Positions 40,458-51,689 of a stretch of 64,000 bases of DNA are shown piece by piece (the stretch's first letter is position 1; every line of letters begins with the position of its first letter). Made by a program: the position numbers and the translations under genes. Source of the DNA: Rhizophagus clarus (taxonomy: Eukaryota; Glomeromycota; Glomeromycetes; Glomerales; Glomeraceae). The DNA is taken from the NCBI GenBank assembly GCA_015698045.1, contig BLAL01000061.1:64501-128500 (forward strand). The letters run 5' to 3'. The notes beneath the pieces are model-generated. The model saw nothing but the letters and a program-made list of their open reading frames with translations, made no database searches and was not told where the DNA came from.

Positions 40458-41439
40458 TATTGCCAGATGAAAAGCATGACTGGACTTTTGGAATTATGAT
40501 AAGAGAGAGTAGGAAGTGTTTTTCAGTGTTTTTTTTTAACTAATTAATTAATTATTTTTTATTTTTATTTTTTGTAGTGTTGTCAGACGAAAGGCATGAC
40601 TGGACTTTTGGAATTAAGGTAAGGGAGGGGTTGGGGGAGGTGTTTCGTTATTTTTTTTTTAATTAATTAAGTATTAACTTTTTTTTTACTTTTTGTAATG
40701 TTATTAGACGAAAAGCATGACCAGACTTTTGGAATTAAGGTAAAGGAGGGTGGGGAAGTGTTTTTCAGTGTTTTTTTTAACTATTTAATTAATTATTTTT
40801 TTTTATTTTTTTGTAGTGTTGTCAGATGAAAAGCACGACTGGACTTTTAGAATTAAGTTAAGGGAGGGATTGGGGGAGGTGTTTTATTATTTTTTTTTAA
40901 TTAATTAAGTATTAATTTTTTTTTTACTTTTTGTAGTGTTGTCAGATGAAAAGTACGACCGGATTTTTGGAATTAAGGTAAGGGAGAGTTGGAGGAGGTA
41001 TTTCGTTATTTTTTTTTAATTAATTAAGTATTAACCTTTTTTTATTTTTTGTAGTGTTGCCAGATGAAAAGCATGACCGGACTTTTAGAATTAAGGTAAA
41101 AGAGGGTAGAAAAGTGTTTTTCAGTATTTTTTTTAACTAATTAATTATTTTTTTTTTATTTTTTGTAGTATTGCCAGACGAAAAGCATGACCGGACTTTT
41201 GGAATTAAGGTAAGGGAGAATTGGGGGAGGTGTTTCATTGTTTTTTAATTAATTAAGTATTGATTTTTTTTTATTTTTTGTAGTGTTGCCGGATGAAAAG
41301 CATGACCGGACTTTTGGAATTAAGGTAAGGGAGGGTGGGGGAAGTGTTTTTTGGTATTTTTTTTAACTAATTAATTATTTTTTTTTTATTTTTTGTAGTA
41401 TTGCCAGACAAAAAACACGACCAGACTTTTGGAATTAGG
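40458..41439. repeat. Nine-copy tandem array of exon-like 41-bp cores
   Basis: A 41-bp core (beginning TGTTGCCAGATGAAAAGCAT, ending GGAATTAAG) starts at 40,458, 40,578, 40,699, 40,817, 40,937, 41,055, 41,169, 41,284 and 41,399 (spacing 114-121 bp). Nearly every core is preceded by a T tract ending GTAG or ATAG and most are followed by GTAAGG or GTAAAG, i.e. splice acceptor and donor consensus. The core translates as LPDEKHDRTFGIK in one frame. Spacers alternate between two types (TTTTTCAGT and TTTCGTTA), giving a partial two-unit higher-order repeat. Confidence 0.85.
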
Positions 41440-41901
41440 GTATTAAAAACTGAAAAAGAATAATAAAAATAAATAAATTTGATATAAAATACTGAAAAAA
41501 AGTGAAAAAATAAATAAAATAAAATAAATTTTGGTAAATACCGAGTAATTTAATTTACCAAAATTAGTATTTTTTAAAAATAAATCCACATATATCTATT
41601 ATAAACTCTACGCAAACATAATATGTGAGTTACTCTCAAATTGACCGATCTACGCAAACTCAATTTGTAGGTTTAAAAAGTAATTTCATATAAACTTTAC
41701 GCAAACCTGTATGTGAGTTATATTAGTATTATTCAGGGTCTTATAGTGACTATAGGTAGTTTGTAACTATAAATGATAGTTTTTATATATGAAAATTTGG
41801 AACACTTAACTAAGGTGACTATATAGGATAATGTGACTATAATGGAGGTGACTATAAAGGGAGTTAACTGTATAAGCATATTATTTACATGTCCATTTAT
41901 A

Positions 41902-42422
41902 TGGTGCTGGAAGTCTATATACGACAATAAAATTGGGATGCTTATAAATTTTTCAGCACTTTAAAAAAATAAAGTTTTAAAGAAAATAAACTGGTAACTT
42001 TATTTTTCAAGACAAGTACTATTAAATTACCAGTCAGTTTTTCAAAAAAACATCTATATAAAAAGTTATAAGCGTTTAAAATTAGGTGAATTTTATATGA
42101 TCAGCCTATTTTTGAAACAAAAACAAATCACGTGAACACAATTTTATTGGTCAATTGTTATAATTTGGACTGTAATTTTCATTTCTAAACTCAATACTTA
42201 TTAAAAACAACCTAAACATTTTAATTCAATTCTTTATTTTTCTATTTCCAAAGCTGAATTTCTTTTTTTTTAAAAAAATTTCCTTTTATATCTATGCTCG
42301 TATTTGATTGTCTTGTTTTTCTTACAAAATGATGAATTCCTATCAGTTATTCGTCACTCACATGACAGACAAAACATTTGAAACAATTTCTGAATATTAT
42401 CGAGTATAGACTTCCAGCACCA
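41902..42422. mobile_element. MITE with 20-bp terminal inverted repeats
   Basis: Left end TGGTGCTGGAAGTCTATA, right end its reverse complement (TATAGACTTCCAGCACCA), with TA on each side. 521 bp, no coding sequence. Ends and TA flanks suggest a Tc1/mariner- or PIF-related MITE. Confidence 0.8.
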
Positions 42423-42639
42423 TATTTTGATAATGAAACCTAAAAGAAAGTAAAAGAAATAATTACAAATGGAGAGATAAAATCCAAGCTAAACATCCAA
42501 AATTATTTGAGACTAAACTACTTACTAAAAGATTGTATGGAGTTGAAACAATAATACATCAGGAAATTTTATAGGGCGAAAAATTGCGTAAGTTTACGAT
42601 TTTGTAAGTTTACGAAAGTTTATGGCATAATATTTTGAA

Positions 42640-43075
42640 AAATTTCGAAATATTACATAAGTTTACAATTTCGTAAGATTTATGTGATATTACGATCAAA
42701 ATATTACGCAAGTTTTCAATATCGTAAGATTTACGCAATATTACGGTCAAAATATTACGCAAGTTTTCAATATCGTAAGATTTATGCAATATTACGGTCA
42801 AAATATTTCGAAAATTTACGAGACTGTAAACCTGCGGAATATTACGGTTGAAATATTTCAAAAATTTACGAAACTGTAAACCTGCGTAATATTACGGTCA
42901 AAATATTCTGCAAATTTACGAAACTGTAAACCTGCGTAATATTACGGTTGAAATATTTCAAAAATTTACGAGTCTGTAAACCTGCGTAATATTACGGTTA
43001 AAATATTTTGAAAATTTACGAGACTGTAAACCTGCGTAATATTACGGTTAAAATATTTTGAAAATTTAATATTAC
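42640..43075. repeat. 50-bp tandem repeat, about eight copies
   Basis: TTACGGT (or TTACGAT) recurs at 42,690, 42,741, 42,792, 42,842, 42,892, 42,942, 42,992 and 43,042, a 50-51-bp period. Each unit pairs AATATTACGG with a GTAAACCTGCG or CGTAAGATTT word. It forms the left subterminal region of the 42,557-46,222 element. Confidence 0.9.
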
Positions 43076-43461
43076 TATTCGATCGTTAAAGCTGCGTATG
43101 CAGTAGAACGTATACAAGGGGCATGTGATACTATTGAATAATCAAAAATAATATAAATACCTTTTCTTTTATATAAACACCTTTTTTTTTAAGTTTGGGA
43201 AAACAAATTTATTTTTATTTACGAATTTTTTATCATTTACAATTTTTATGTTAAAATTAAAGTAAATTCTAATTTTTATTATAACTTAATAAAAAAATAC
43301 ACATTTGATACTTGTTCGCTACTATTTTATAAAATAGTACCCAGGCTGTACGGCGTGGACGTCAGTATCAGTCACAGCCCAAAAAAAACGTGAGTCTCCA
43401 GCCGATATTTGGTACGGACTGGGCCTAGCTACTCACTTAATAAATAAAAAAATAAAAATAA

Positions 43462-44084
43462 TTATCTTCTACGATACGTAGGTAAGTTTCTCCTTCTCCT
43501 ACGATCGTCACGCATGACTAAAATTGATCAAATTTATCATTTAAAACATGAACGTAAATATTAATTATAAATTTTATTATAGTATAATTACCCGGCCTCT
43601 CCCAAAATCTCGTTCTAAATTCGCGACAATATCTTTGGCCGGTACGCGTCTACAGCCGCCGCCCAGGGTTACCATTACGATAAAGAACATAGTTCTAAAT
43701 ATCAAAATCAGTTTGAATATTCGATAAATACATTTAATTTATATGAATGTAATTTTATTTATTTACTTACATGGTAATCCCTGACGAGGTTCCTCCACTT
43801 TTGGCTGCACTGTTGCCCAGAAACTCTCATCCGAAATATTCTATTTATTCTGATTCAATTAAATGGATTGGTTAATTTGAATTTAAATTCTTTCTTAAAG
43901 AAATTATAGATATTAGTCATATGAACCTATTGGCAACAGAGTCCCAAAAATCATAGCGGCTTCTACCATTAATATTGTGGTAAGCGCAGTTTCCGTCTCG
44001 GCGTATGTCAACAAGTTCGTCCATCATAGCCCAGTTCCAATGGACGTTATAGTGAGAACGACGTGAACGTGTGTGGCGAGGCAT
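43462..44084 (-). CDS. Small Myb/SANT-like DNA-binding protein
   Basis: Begins MPRHTRSRRSHYNVHWNW, with a SANT-like helix pattern (WNWAMMDELVDIRRDG, then RSRYDFWDSVANR), then RVSGQQCSQKWRNLVRDYH, then RTGQRYCREFRTRFWERP, and ends in an Arg-rich tail (DDRRRRRNLPTYRRR). Four exons join with GT-AG introns. If exon 3 starts after the acceptor CTGTAG (43,650) the frame is fully open; an earlier acceptor would include that TAG as a stop. Myb/SANT proteins often accompany PIF/Harbinger-type transposases, which are absent here. The gene and its 3' flank are richer in G+C than the surrounding repeat DNA. Confidence 0.6.
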
Positions 44085-44919
44085 TATTAGTTTAGATTTG
44101 ATTTTTATAATTTGATTTTGGGATGAGTAAAAATTTGAAAGAAAGTCGTAAAATGTCACTTTAAATAAAATTTGAACAATACCTCTTTGGTTTGATTTTA
44201 TTTCTCGTTTCAATTAAAATTTAATTTATTACACTTTTCATCATTAAACATATTAATTAAATCATGTACATGTTTAATTGTTTTAAATATAAATATCAAT
44301 ATATCATATTTAAAAATAAAACAATTTATTATTAGCACATTCTATTGAATTTTAAATATTTCGCACACATTTCTTAAAAAAATTAATTTTTTTTAATCAA
44401 TTTAATTAAAAATAATTATATTCTGATTAAATATTTTGCGTACATTTCTTAAAAAAATCATAAAAAAATCTTGTACATCGTACATGCAATTACTAAATAT
44501 CATCCCCTTGTGATAAATAAAAAATTACGCAACACAAATTCAACACAAATTCAACACAAATTTAACAAATTTAATGAAATTTGGCCAAAATTAATAATTT
44601 TTTACCAGAATTATCAACACAAATTGAACACAAATTGAACACAAGTTTCAGTCACGATTTATTTATGTCACGCCCGCGTTGTTGATAATTAATCTGCATG
44701 ATATGATTGTGCATACAGTATCGTATTTTCTGGCCAATCAAAATTAGGCTGATCCTTGCATGTGATTTAATCTGCACGCGTTTTTTGTTCTATTTATTTT
44801 TTGTCTCTTTATTTCTTTATTTTTTTGTTCAATATTTTTCTCTTCTTTTATTATTTCTTTATCCTTTTATTCAATATTTTTTAATTATATACAGAATATT
44901 TACATATATTTCATAATTT

Positions 44920-45650
44920 ATTGCTTTGCAGGTATAGAAATATTTGTTTATTAATAATAATTATTTCATTATTTTTTACTTCTTTTTTACTTTGTATCGT
45001 AATACTGACAATAATATACATGTTTCCTTTATTTCTTTTTACTTGTACTTTAATACTAACGATCGATACTAATAATACTAATTATATTTTTTTACTCCTT
45101 TTACTTAATACTAACAACATGTTTATTTTTTATTTTGTCTCCCCTTTCTTTTATTTTTAGTTTATTCTTTGCAGGTATAGAAATATTTGTTTATTAATAC
45201 TAATTATTTTTGTTTTCTTTTTACCTCTGTTACTTTGTGTCATAATACTAACAATAATATCCATATTTCCTTTATTCCTTTTTACTTTTACTACAATACT
45301 AACGATACTAATAATACTAATTATGTTTTTTTTATTCCTTTTACTTAATACCAACAACATGTTTATTTTTCCTCTTTCTTTTATTTTTAGTTTATTCTTT
45401 GCAGATATAGAAATATTTGTTTATCAATACTAATTGTTTTAATACTAACGCGTTTTTTACTCTAATTGTTACTTTATATCGTAATACTAACAATACTATC
45501 TACGTTTCCTTTTTTCTTTTACTTGTACTTTAATACTAACGATAATATCCATGTTTCTACTGTTTCTTTAACTCTTTTTACTCTAATATTAACAACACTA
45601 ACAATACTAACAATATTTCTTTTATCTTTATATCTAATACCAACGTTACT
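44920..45650. repeat. ~235-bp T-rich tandem repeat, three copies
   Basis: The word TTTGCAG(G/A)TATAGAAA recurs at about 44,925, 45,169 and 45,399, each followed by ACTAATTATTTT and strings of AATACTAACAATACTAAC. The third copy is partial. No protein is supported: open frames here are simple Leu/Ile/Thr-rich readings of the T-rich repeat. Confidence 0.75.
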
Positions 45651-45809
45651 ATAGCTGTTTCTCTTTTTTTTACATCTAATTGTATCGTTACTCTTTCTTT
45701 TTTTACTTTATATATTCTGTATATAGTAATAAATACTTGTAATTTTTTATAATTTAATTCATATTATATCTAATAAAATATACATTATATAAACTTATAG
45801 TACAAAAAT

Positions 45810-46200
45810 GAATTTTGAAACATTACAAAATATTTATGTAAAATTACGAATCGTCAAAATATTTTAAAAAGTTGCGAAATATTACGCAATAAAATTACAC
45901 AATATTACAAACCATAAAATTACGCATATCGTAATATTTCAAAATATTTTAAAAAGTTACAAAATATTACGCTTACGCAAACTTGCAGCAGGTCTGGAAA
46001 CTTACGAAATATTATGTAAAATTACGAAATATTGTGAATGCGTAAAATTACGGAATATTACGAACCGTAAAATTACGAAACTTTGCATATCATAATATTT
46101 CGAAATATTTTAAAAAGTTACGAAATATTACTCTTCCGCAAACTTGCAGCGGGTCTGGAAACTTACGAAATATTACGATGCGTAATCTTGCGCAACTTTT
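45810..46200. repeat. Right subterminal ATTACG array
   Basis: Irregular repeats of CGAAATATTACG, CGTAAAATTACG and a longer unit (CTTGCAGCGGGTCTGGAAAC, twice). Mirror counterpart of the 42,640-43,075 array. Confidence 0.75.
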
Positions 46201-46540
46201 CGCACTATAAAATTTCCTGATGTAGTTACAATCTGCTGAACATCAATGCATGCTTATAAGTATCAATAATATTCAAAATTCACTTATTGCTGAAAATTTT
46301 TCACTTAATACTACAATTAACTCATTTAGTAGTATAATGAACATGTTCAATAAAAAAGTTAACAGTTTAATGAAAATATTATGTATTTGACTAAAAAAAA
46401 TAGGAAAAGATAATAACTATACATAAAACTGAAATTAGTTAATTTTAACCTCTAAAATGGTTAAAATGGTTAAAATAATTTCAACTTGGACCCCTCTAAA
46501 AATCAAAATAGCTGAAATTATATCATAGTCATGTGATTTT

Positions 46541-46855
46541 TATAATAAACAATAATATTAAAATTCAAAGTTAACAATTTCTGTATCTAGTGATCTGATT
46601 TTTATGATCTTTACACAATTGGATTCAGCTCATCAAAAGGATTCTAATGATATATATTGCTTATTTGTAGCATCAATATTGATACATTTAAAATTTAGTA
46701 TTAAATAGCTTATTACTCTTATAATAAACAATAATATTAAAATTTAAAGTTAATAATCTTTACATCTAGTGATCTGATATTTATGATCTTGACATAGTTG
46801 GATTCAGCTCATTGAGAGGATTCTAATGATATGTATTGCATATCTGTAACAGAAC
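46541..46855. repeat. Two-copy direct repeat (179-bp spacing)
   Basis: The block from ATAATAAACAATAATATTAA through GTGATCTGAT...GGATTCAGCTCAT...GATTCTAATGATAT occurs at about 46,541 and 46,720. Similar words occur in the 39.4-40.2 kb array, suggesting a dispersed repeat. Confidence 0.7.
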
Positions 46856-47224
46856 TCCGAACAATATATATATAGGTCAGATGAAAATTTTAAAATTTAC
46901 TATGATCAATAAGCAAATTATTTTAAGTTCTGCTAAGTAAACTCTTATTATAATCTTTGAATTTTTTATTCTGTTAAGTAATTTTTTTTCTGACATATAT
47001 AACTTTAAGTAGGGTTCCGCACAGATCGGATCAGATCAGATTTTATCAGATTTAAATCTAATCTGACAGATCTGAATCTATCAATTTTAAATCCGGATCT
47101 GTAATTCAGATATATATTTGAAATCTGAATCCAATCCGCGGACCTAAATTTAAAATCCAGATCTGATTTGAGTTTGATCTGAATCTGACCCGAATCTGAT
47201 CTGAATCTGACCAAATTTAGATTT

Positions 47225-48350
47225 AGATAACAATAAAAAAAAAATGATTTTACGTTTTTTTTAAAATTGTTAACAGTTAATAAAAAAATGATTCTACATT
47301 TTTTTTAAAAAATCGTTTTAATGAAAGAACGATTTTTGACGTATTTTTTAAAAATCGTTTTAATAAAAAATGATTTTTAACAGTATTTTTAAAATCATTT
47401 TAATAAAAAAATGATTTTTAACAGTTTTTTTTAAAATCGTTTTAATAAAAAAATGATTTTTAACAGTTTTTTTTAAAATCGTTTTAATAAAAAAATGATT
47501 TTACGCTTTTTTAAAATCGTTAATAAAAAAAAATGATTTTACGTTTTTTTTTAAAATCGTTTTAATGAAAGAACGACTTTAACAGTTCTTTTTAAAATCG
47601 TTTTAATAAAAAAATGATTTTAACGGTTTTTTAGAATCATTTAATAAAAAAAAATGATTTTACATTTTTTTTCAAAATTGTTTTAATAAAAAACGATTTT
47701 ACGCTTTTTTAAAATCGTTTAATAAAAAAAAACTATTTACATTTTTATTTAAATTGTTTTAATGAAAGAATGATTTTAATGGTTTTTTAAAATCGTTTAA
47801 TAAAAAAACTGATTTTACATTTTTTTAAAATCATTTTAAATAAAAAAAACGATTTACATTTTTTAAAAAAATCGTTTTAGTAAAAAAACAGTTTTTAACG
47901 TTTTTTTTTAAAAAAAATCGTTTAATAAAAAACAATTTTAACTTTTAAAAAAATTGTTTAATAAAAAAATGATTTTACGCTCTTTTAAAATCGTTTAATA
48001 AAAAAAAATGATTTTACATTTTTTTTTAAAATCGTTTTAATGAAAGAATGACTTTAACGGTTCTTTTTAAAATCATTTTAATAAAAAAATGATTTTAACA
48101 GTTTTTTTAGAATCGTTTAATAAAAAAAAATGATTTTACGTTTTTTTCAAAATCGTTTTAATAAAAAAACAATTTTACGCTTTTTAAAATCATTTAACAA
48201 AAAAAATGATTTTAATAAAAAAACGATTTCAATGTTTCTTTTAAAAATCATTTTAATAAATAAAAAATGATTTTAACGGGTTTTTCCTAAATCGTTTAAT
48301 AAAACAAAATGATTTAACATTTTTTCTAAATCGTTTATTTAAAAAACAAT
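47225..48350. repeat. ~40-bp palindromic satellite, roughly 27 copies
   Basis: The unit is about 36-45 bp and alternates AAAATCGTTTTAAT with AATGATTTTA, separated by A and T runs, so each unit can fold on itself. It lies wholly inside the 47,010-48,883 element. Confidence 0.85.
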
Positions 48351-48399
48351 TTAACGTTTTTTCCATTAATAAATGGTGTTATTCAAAAAAAAATGCCGA

Positions 48400-48660
48400 T
48401 TTCAGCATTTTTTTTCATAAAATACTATGAAAGACCGCCATTTTAGCGTGTTTAATAGGTTGCGGTTTTGTTCTGGCATTTTTTTTGAAATTTTATAAAT
48501 AAAAATGCGGAATTGCCTGTTCTGATGTTTGTTTTTTGCAACTTGGTATGTAAAAAACGCTGAAACCATCTGTTCTGGCGTTTCTTTTGCAACTTCATAT
48601 ATATAAAACGCTGAAATTATCTGTTCTAGCGTTTTCTTTTGCAATTTTATAAACAAAAAC
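48400..48660. repeat. ~63-bp minisatellite, four copies
   Basis: Repeats of AAACGC(T/C)...TCTGTTCTGGCGTTT...TTTTGCAA. On the minus strand it gives an 84-codon frame with a ~21-residue repeat (for example VAKETPEQMVSAFFTYQ). The length of one unit is a multiple of three, so the open frame is expected from the repeat alone. Confidence 0.7.
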
Positions 48661-49164
48661 GCCTGGATTAACAGATCTTATGATCTGATCTGGATCCAGC
48701 AGATCTGATCCGGATTCAATTTGACAGATTCAGATTATACAATTTCAAATCCGAATCTGAACTTCAGATTCAAATTTGGAATCTGAATCCAATCTGCGGA
48801 TTATAATACTATAATCTGATCTGGATCTGACCGAATTAGATCCAGATCAGATCTAATCAGATCAGATTTTTTGCAGAACCTTAACTTTAAGTATAAAAAG
48901 ATAATTTAATTATAATAAATATATATATAGTAATAGTAAATTAATTTTTTATATCATTGCGAAAAAAAATTGTGAAATTTATTCACTAAATATTAATAAA
49001 TTAATAATATAAAATGATATATCAACTTCAGAATTTTTAATTTTAATTAATATTAATATAATATATTAATATACTATTACTATTTTAAAAATAGTTTTAA
49101 AATTTGGAATTTTTTATAAATATTATTATATTTAGATACGTTTCACACAAATTTTTTTAGTATA

Positions 49165-49360
49165 CAGTGGTACCTCCCTATAGTCACGCAGTTGGGCACA
49201 TAGTGACTTTTAAAGCATAATGTGCTTATAAAGAGGTGCTATTATGATTGTAACTATAAAGAAGGATTCTTCTAATAATTTTTACCATTCAAAAAGCTCA
49301 AATATGTGTTTATATATATGATGTGCTTATATAGGGGGTGACTATATGGAGGTATGACTG
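49165..49360. mobile_element. 196-bp Tc1/mariner-like MITE
   Basis: Starts CAGTGGTACCTCCCTATAGT and ends with its reverse complement (TATATGGAGGTATGACTG), flanked by TA. The internal GTGACTAT/ATAGTCAC motif is shared with the ends of the 39,328-41,870 element. Confidence 0.88.
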
Positions 49361-49479
49361 TATTATAGATTTATAAAAATTAAAATATAAATTATTGCCA
49401 ACCATTCTGAACAACTTCTTAAAGTTAAGTTAATTTAAAATAAAAAAAATTACACTTTAAAATTAAAATCACTTAAACG

Positions 49480-49960
49480 ATAAATAATTAAAAGTACAAA
49501 TGTTGATCGCATTTCACGAATATTAATCCAATCATCCTAAAATTTTTACTGTAAGTAGATTCGATCTTGCTGAACAACTTTACTAAATATAAAAAGGTAA
49601 TTTCATTTGACCAAAGTAGTAAAATCACACTCTGAAGTTGCAAAATGAGTTTTTGCAAAAAAATTAATAATACAAAAATAGCTAATACTTCACAAATATT
49701 AGTCCAATCATTATAAAAATTTATATACAGGTAGATTCGACATCACTAAACAACTTTTAAATATAAAAAAGTAATTTTATTTGATCAAAGTGATATTATT
49801 ATGTCCTGAAGTTAAAAGAGAAAAAAAAATTTTTTTGGAGTTAGTACTGTTTAAAAAATATAATTATCTTTACAAATATTATACTTAGAATCATAAAAAT
49901 TAAAATACAAATACTTTTACACTGCTGAACAATTTACTTAACATAAAAAGGTAATTTCAT
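49480..49960. repeat. ~177-bp tandem repeat, three diverged copies
   Basis: AATATTA(A/G)TCCAATCAT is found near 49,518 and 49,696, with a degenerate third copy near 49,878. Each is followed by GTAGATTCGA...TAAA...AAGGTAATTTCATTTG. Confidence 0.7.
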
Positions 49961-50339
49961 TTGTCTAAAATTCATTTTATATATATGAGTAAAATTAGCA
50001 AACAAAAAATAAGAATATGAGAATATTATTATAAAATCATGATTTTTTTTATAAATATTAAATACAATATTATGTTTATAAAATTAAAATATATATTTTT
50101 TGATATACATGTGAAATTAAAATTTTTTTTATATACAGTATATGAAAATCTTTGTTATATGAATAAGGAGTTCTGCTACGCAAATATAATTACTAAGCTG
50201 AAATAAAAATAAGTTTAGCACGCATTTAAATATCTAACCAACTAAAAATTTTATATTAAAATAAGCAAATAAAAGGCTTATATAGGGTTTTTTTATATGA
50301 TCTTTAAGCAAATTCAAATCTAACTAGAGTTCCGAATTG

Positions 50340-50840
50340 GTCAGGTCAGGTCGAGTTATATCATTAACCTGAATTGAATAATTTTTTTGGGTCAGATTAG
50401 GTTGGGTAACTTGTTCTGATCTGACCTGACCTGTTTAACTTAAAAGTATTCAGGTCACTTCAGGTAACCAGGTAAACCTGATTACTCAAAGTTTTATTAT
50501 GAATATTTTAAATAAAAAAATGTTCCAAAAACATTTTTTTTATTAAATTTTCTATTAAAAAATGTTGTGAAATATTTTTTATTAATAAAATATACTGGAA
50601 AAATATTTCGCAACGTTTTTTCATAAAGCTAATTAAAAAAAATGTTGTAAAATGTTTTTTTATTAATCAAATACACTGAAAAAATATTTTGCAACGTTTT
50701 TTTACAAAATTAATTAAAAAAATATTGTGAAACATTTTTTTGTTAATAAAATACACTGAAAAAATGTTTCGCAACATTTTTTTACAAGTATAAGACTAAT
50801 TTTAACCTGAGGTGATTTAACCAGGATGATTTAACCTGGT
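50340..50840. repeat. Satellite-bearing repeat with TCAGGT-rich flanks
   Basis: The left part begins TAGAGTTCCGAATTGGTCAG with dense CAGGTCAGGT motifs; the right part ends AACCTGAGGTGATTTAACC. Between them are three to four copies of a ~85-bp unit (AAAATGTT...TACACTGAAAAAATATTTTGC). It resembles a degraded cousin of the 47,010-48,883 element, but no target duplication was found. Confidence 0.55.
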
Positions 50841-51689
50841 AATTTTTATTTGAAAATATAATATTTCACAAATTATTTATTTATTTATCATGGCGTTTCT
50901 AGTCTTCCACTTTTTCTTCTACTCTTCCTTCACCTTTAACATTTCGAACTTTGGCCTTTAACACAGTATGTTCTTGGATTTATTTATTTTTTTTTATTTC
51001 TTGCTGATTAATTATTTTCTTCTTTTTTTTTATAGGTTCTTTGATGCTTTAATAAACGGTAAGTTTCAGATTTTTTAGAATTTTAGAAATCTATTTCCTT
51101 TATAAAAACTAATCAATCCTTTTTTCTTTCCTTTGGTCTGATTTTTCCTGGGTTCTTCTTGGATTTCTTCTTGGTCTCCTGGGCTTCTTTTCGAATTTAT
51201 GCTTATATTTCTTTTTGGGCTTTTTAGGTTTCTTTCTGGTGGGGTTTACTAGATAGCAGTCTTATAAGACTGCTATCTAGTTATGTTATAGTGTTATCTG
51301 TTACGCTATAATGTTATCTAAGTTAGTGTTTTTATTGTTCTATGACTATTTTATTGTTTTGTAGATATTTGCTTGTTTTGATCGCTATATCTTGTTTTTA
51401 TAGACTTCTAGATATCTGCTATTTTTCGTTACTCTGCGGGCTTTTTGTGATTATTTCACTATGTTGGGTTTATTGCTTATTTTGGATTTATGTGTCGTTC
51501 TGATTTTATTATTGCTATACGAATGCTGGTTGGCTTTTATTTCTCATTTTGAATGCAGGGCTTCTTATTTACTGTTTGGAGGTTTGTGTCAGTTCTGGAT
51601 CTTTTTGTTTGCTATCGAGGGGTCCTTTGGGAAGGGTATGCTGGTTGGCTTTTATTTTTCATTTTAAATACAGAGAAAAATTGGGTAGC
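50841..51689. other. T-rich non-coding stretch with one perfect palindrome
   Basis: Pyrimidine-rich sequence with intron-like words (a T tract then ATAG near 51,035, GGTAAGT near 51,060) but no supported gene. The 68-codon frame at 51,461-51,667 is hydrophobic and low-complexity and was not accepted. Confidence 0.4.
51248..51281. repeat. 34-bp perfect palindrome
   Basis: Fully self-complementary about the centre CTTATAAG; outer arms ACTAGATAGCAGTC and its complement. It could form a strong hairpin or cruciform in AT-rich DNA. Confidence 0.9.

Larger units (their letters stand above)
39328..41870. mobile_element. Non-autonomous Tc1/mariner-like element holding two satellite arrays
   Basis: Ends: left TAGTCAACTCTCTCTATAGT, right (reverse complement) CAGTTAACTCCCTTTATAGT, flanked by TA on both sides. 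The ends match those of the 196-bp MITE at 49,165-49,360 (CAGTGGTACCTCCCTATAGT), so they are one family. The interior has no transposase. It is mostly a ~193-bp repeat (four copies) and a ~118-bp exon-like repeat (nine copies). Confidence 0.75.
42557..46222. mobile_element. 3.7-kb TIR element carrying a Myb/SANT gene
   Basis: Starts CATCAGGAAATTTTATAGGG and ends with its near reverse complement (about 45 bp with four or five differences), flanked by TA on both sides. Long subterminal arrays of ATTACG/CGTAAT motifs lie at each end (42,640-43,075; 45,810-46,200). The interior holds a small Myb/SANT-like gene on the minus strand and a T-rich tandem repeat. No transposase is visible, so it would need one in trans. 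Confidence 0.75.
47010..48883. mobile_element. hAT-like non-autonomous element packed with satellite
   Basis: Ends TAGGGTTCCGC and (reverse complement) TAAGGTTCTGC, flanked by a perfect ACTTTAAG duplication (47,002-47,009 and 48,884-48,891). The outer ~220 bp on each side are dense in AGATCTGA/TCAGATC motifs. The middle is a ~40-bp palindromic satellite and a smaller ~63-bp array. 1,874 bp without transposase. Confidence 0.88.

Noticed and set aside
42640..43075. Regular 50-bp direct repeats resembling a CRISPR array
   Set aside because: Units are contiguous variants of one sequence without unique spacers, lie in an inverted-repeat element, and the genome is eukaryotic.
44707..45654. Several hydrophobic ORFs on both strands that look like membrane proteins
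   Set aside because: They are Leu/Ile/Phe readings of T-rich tandem repeats with equal openness in several frames.
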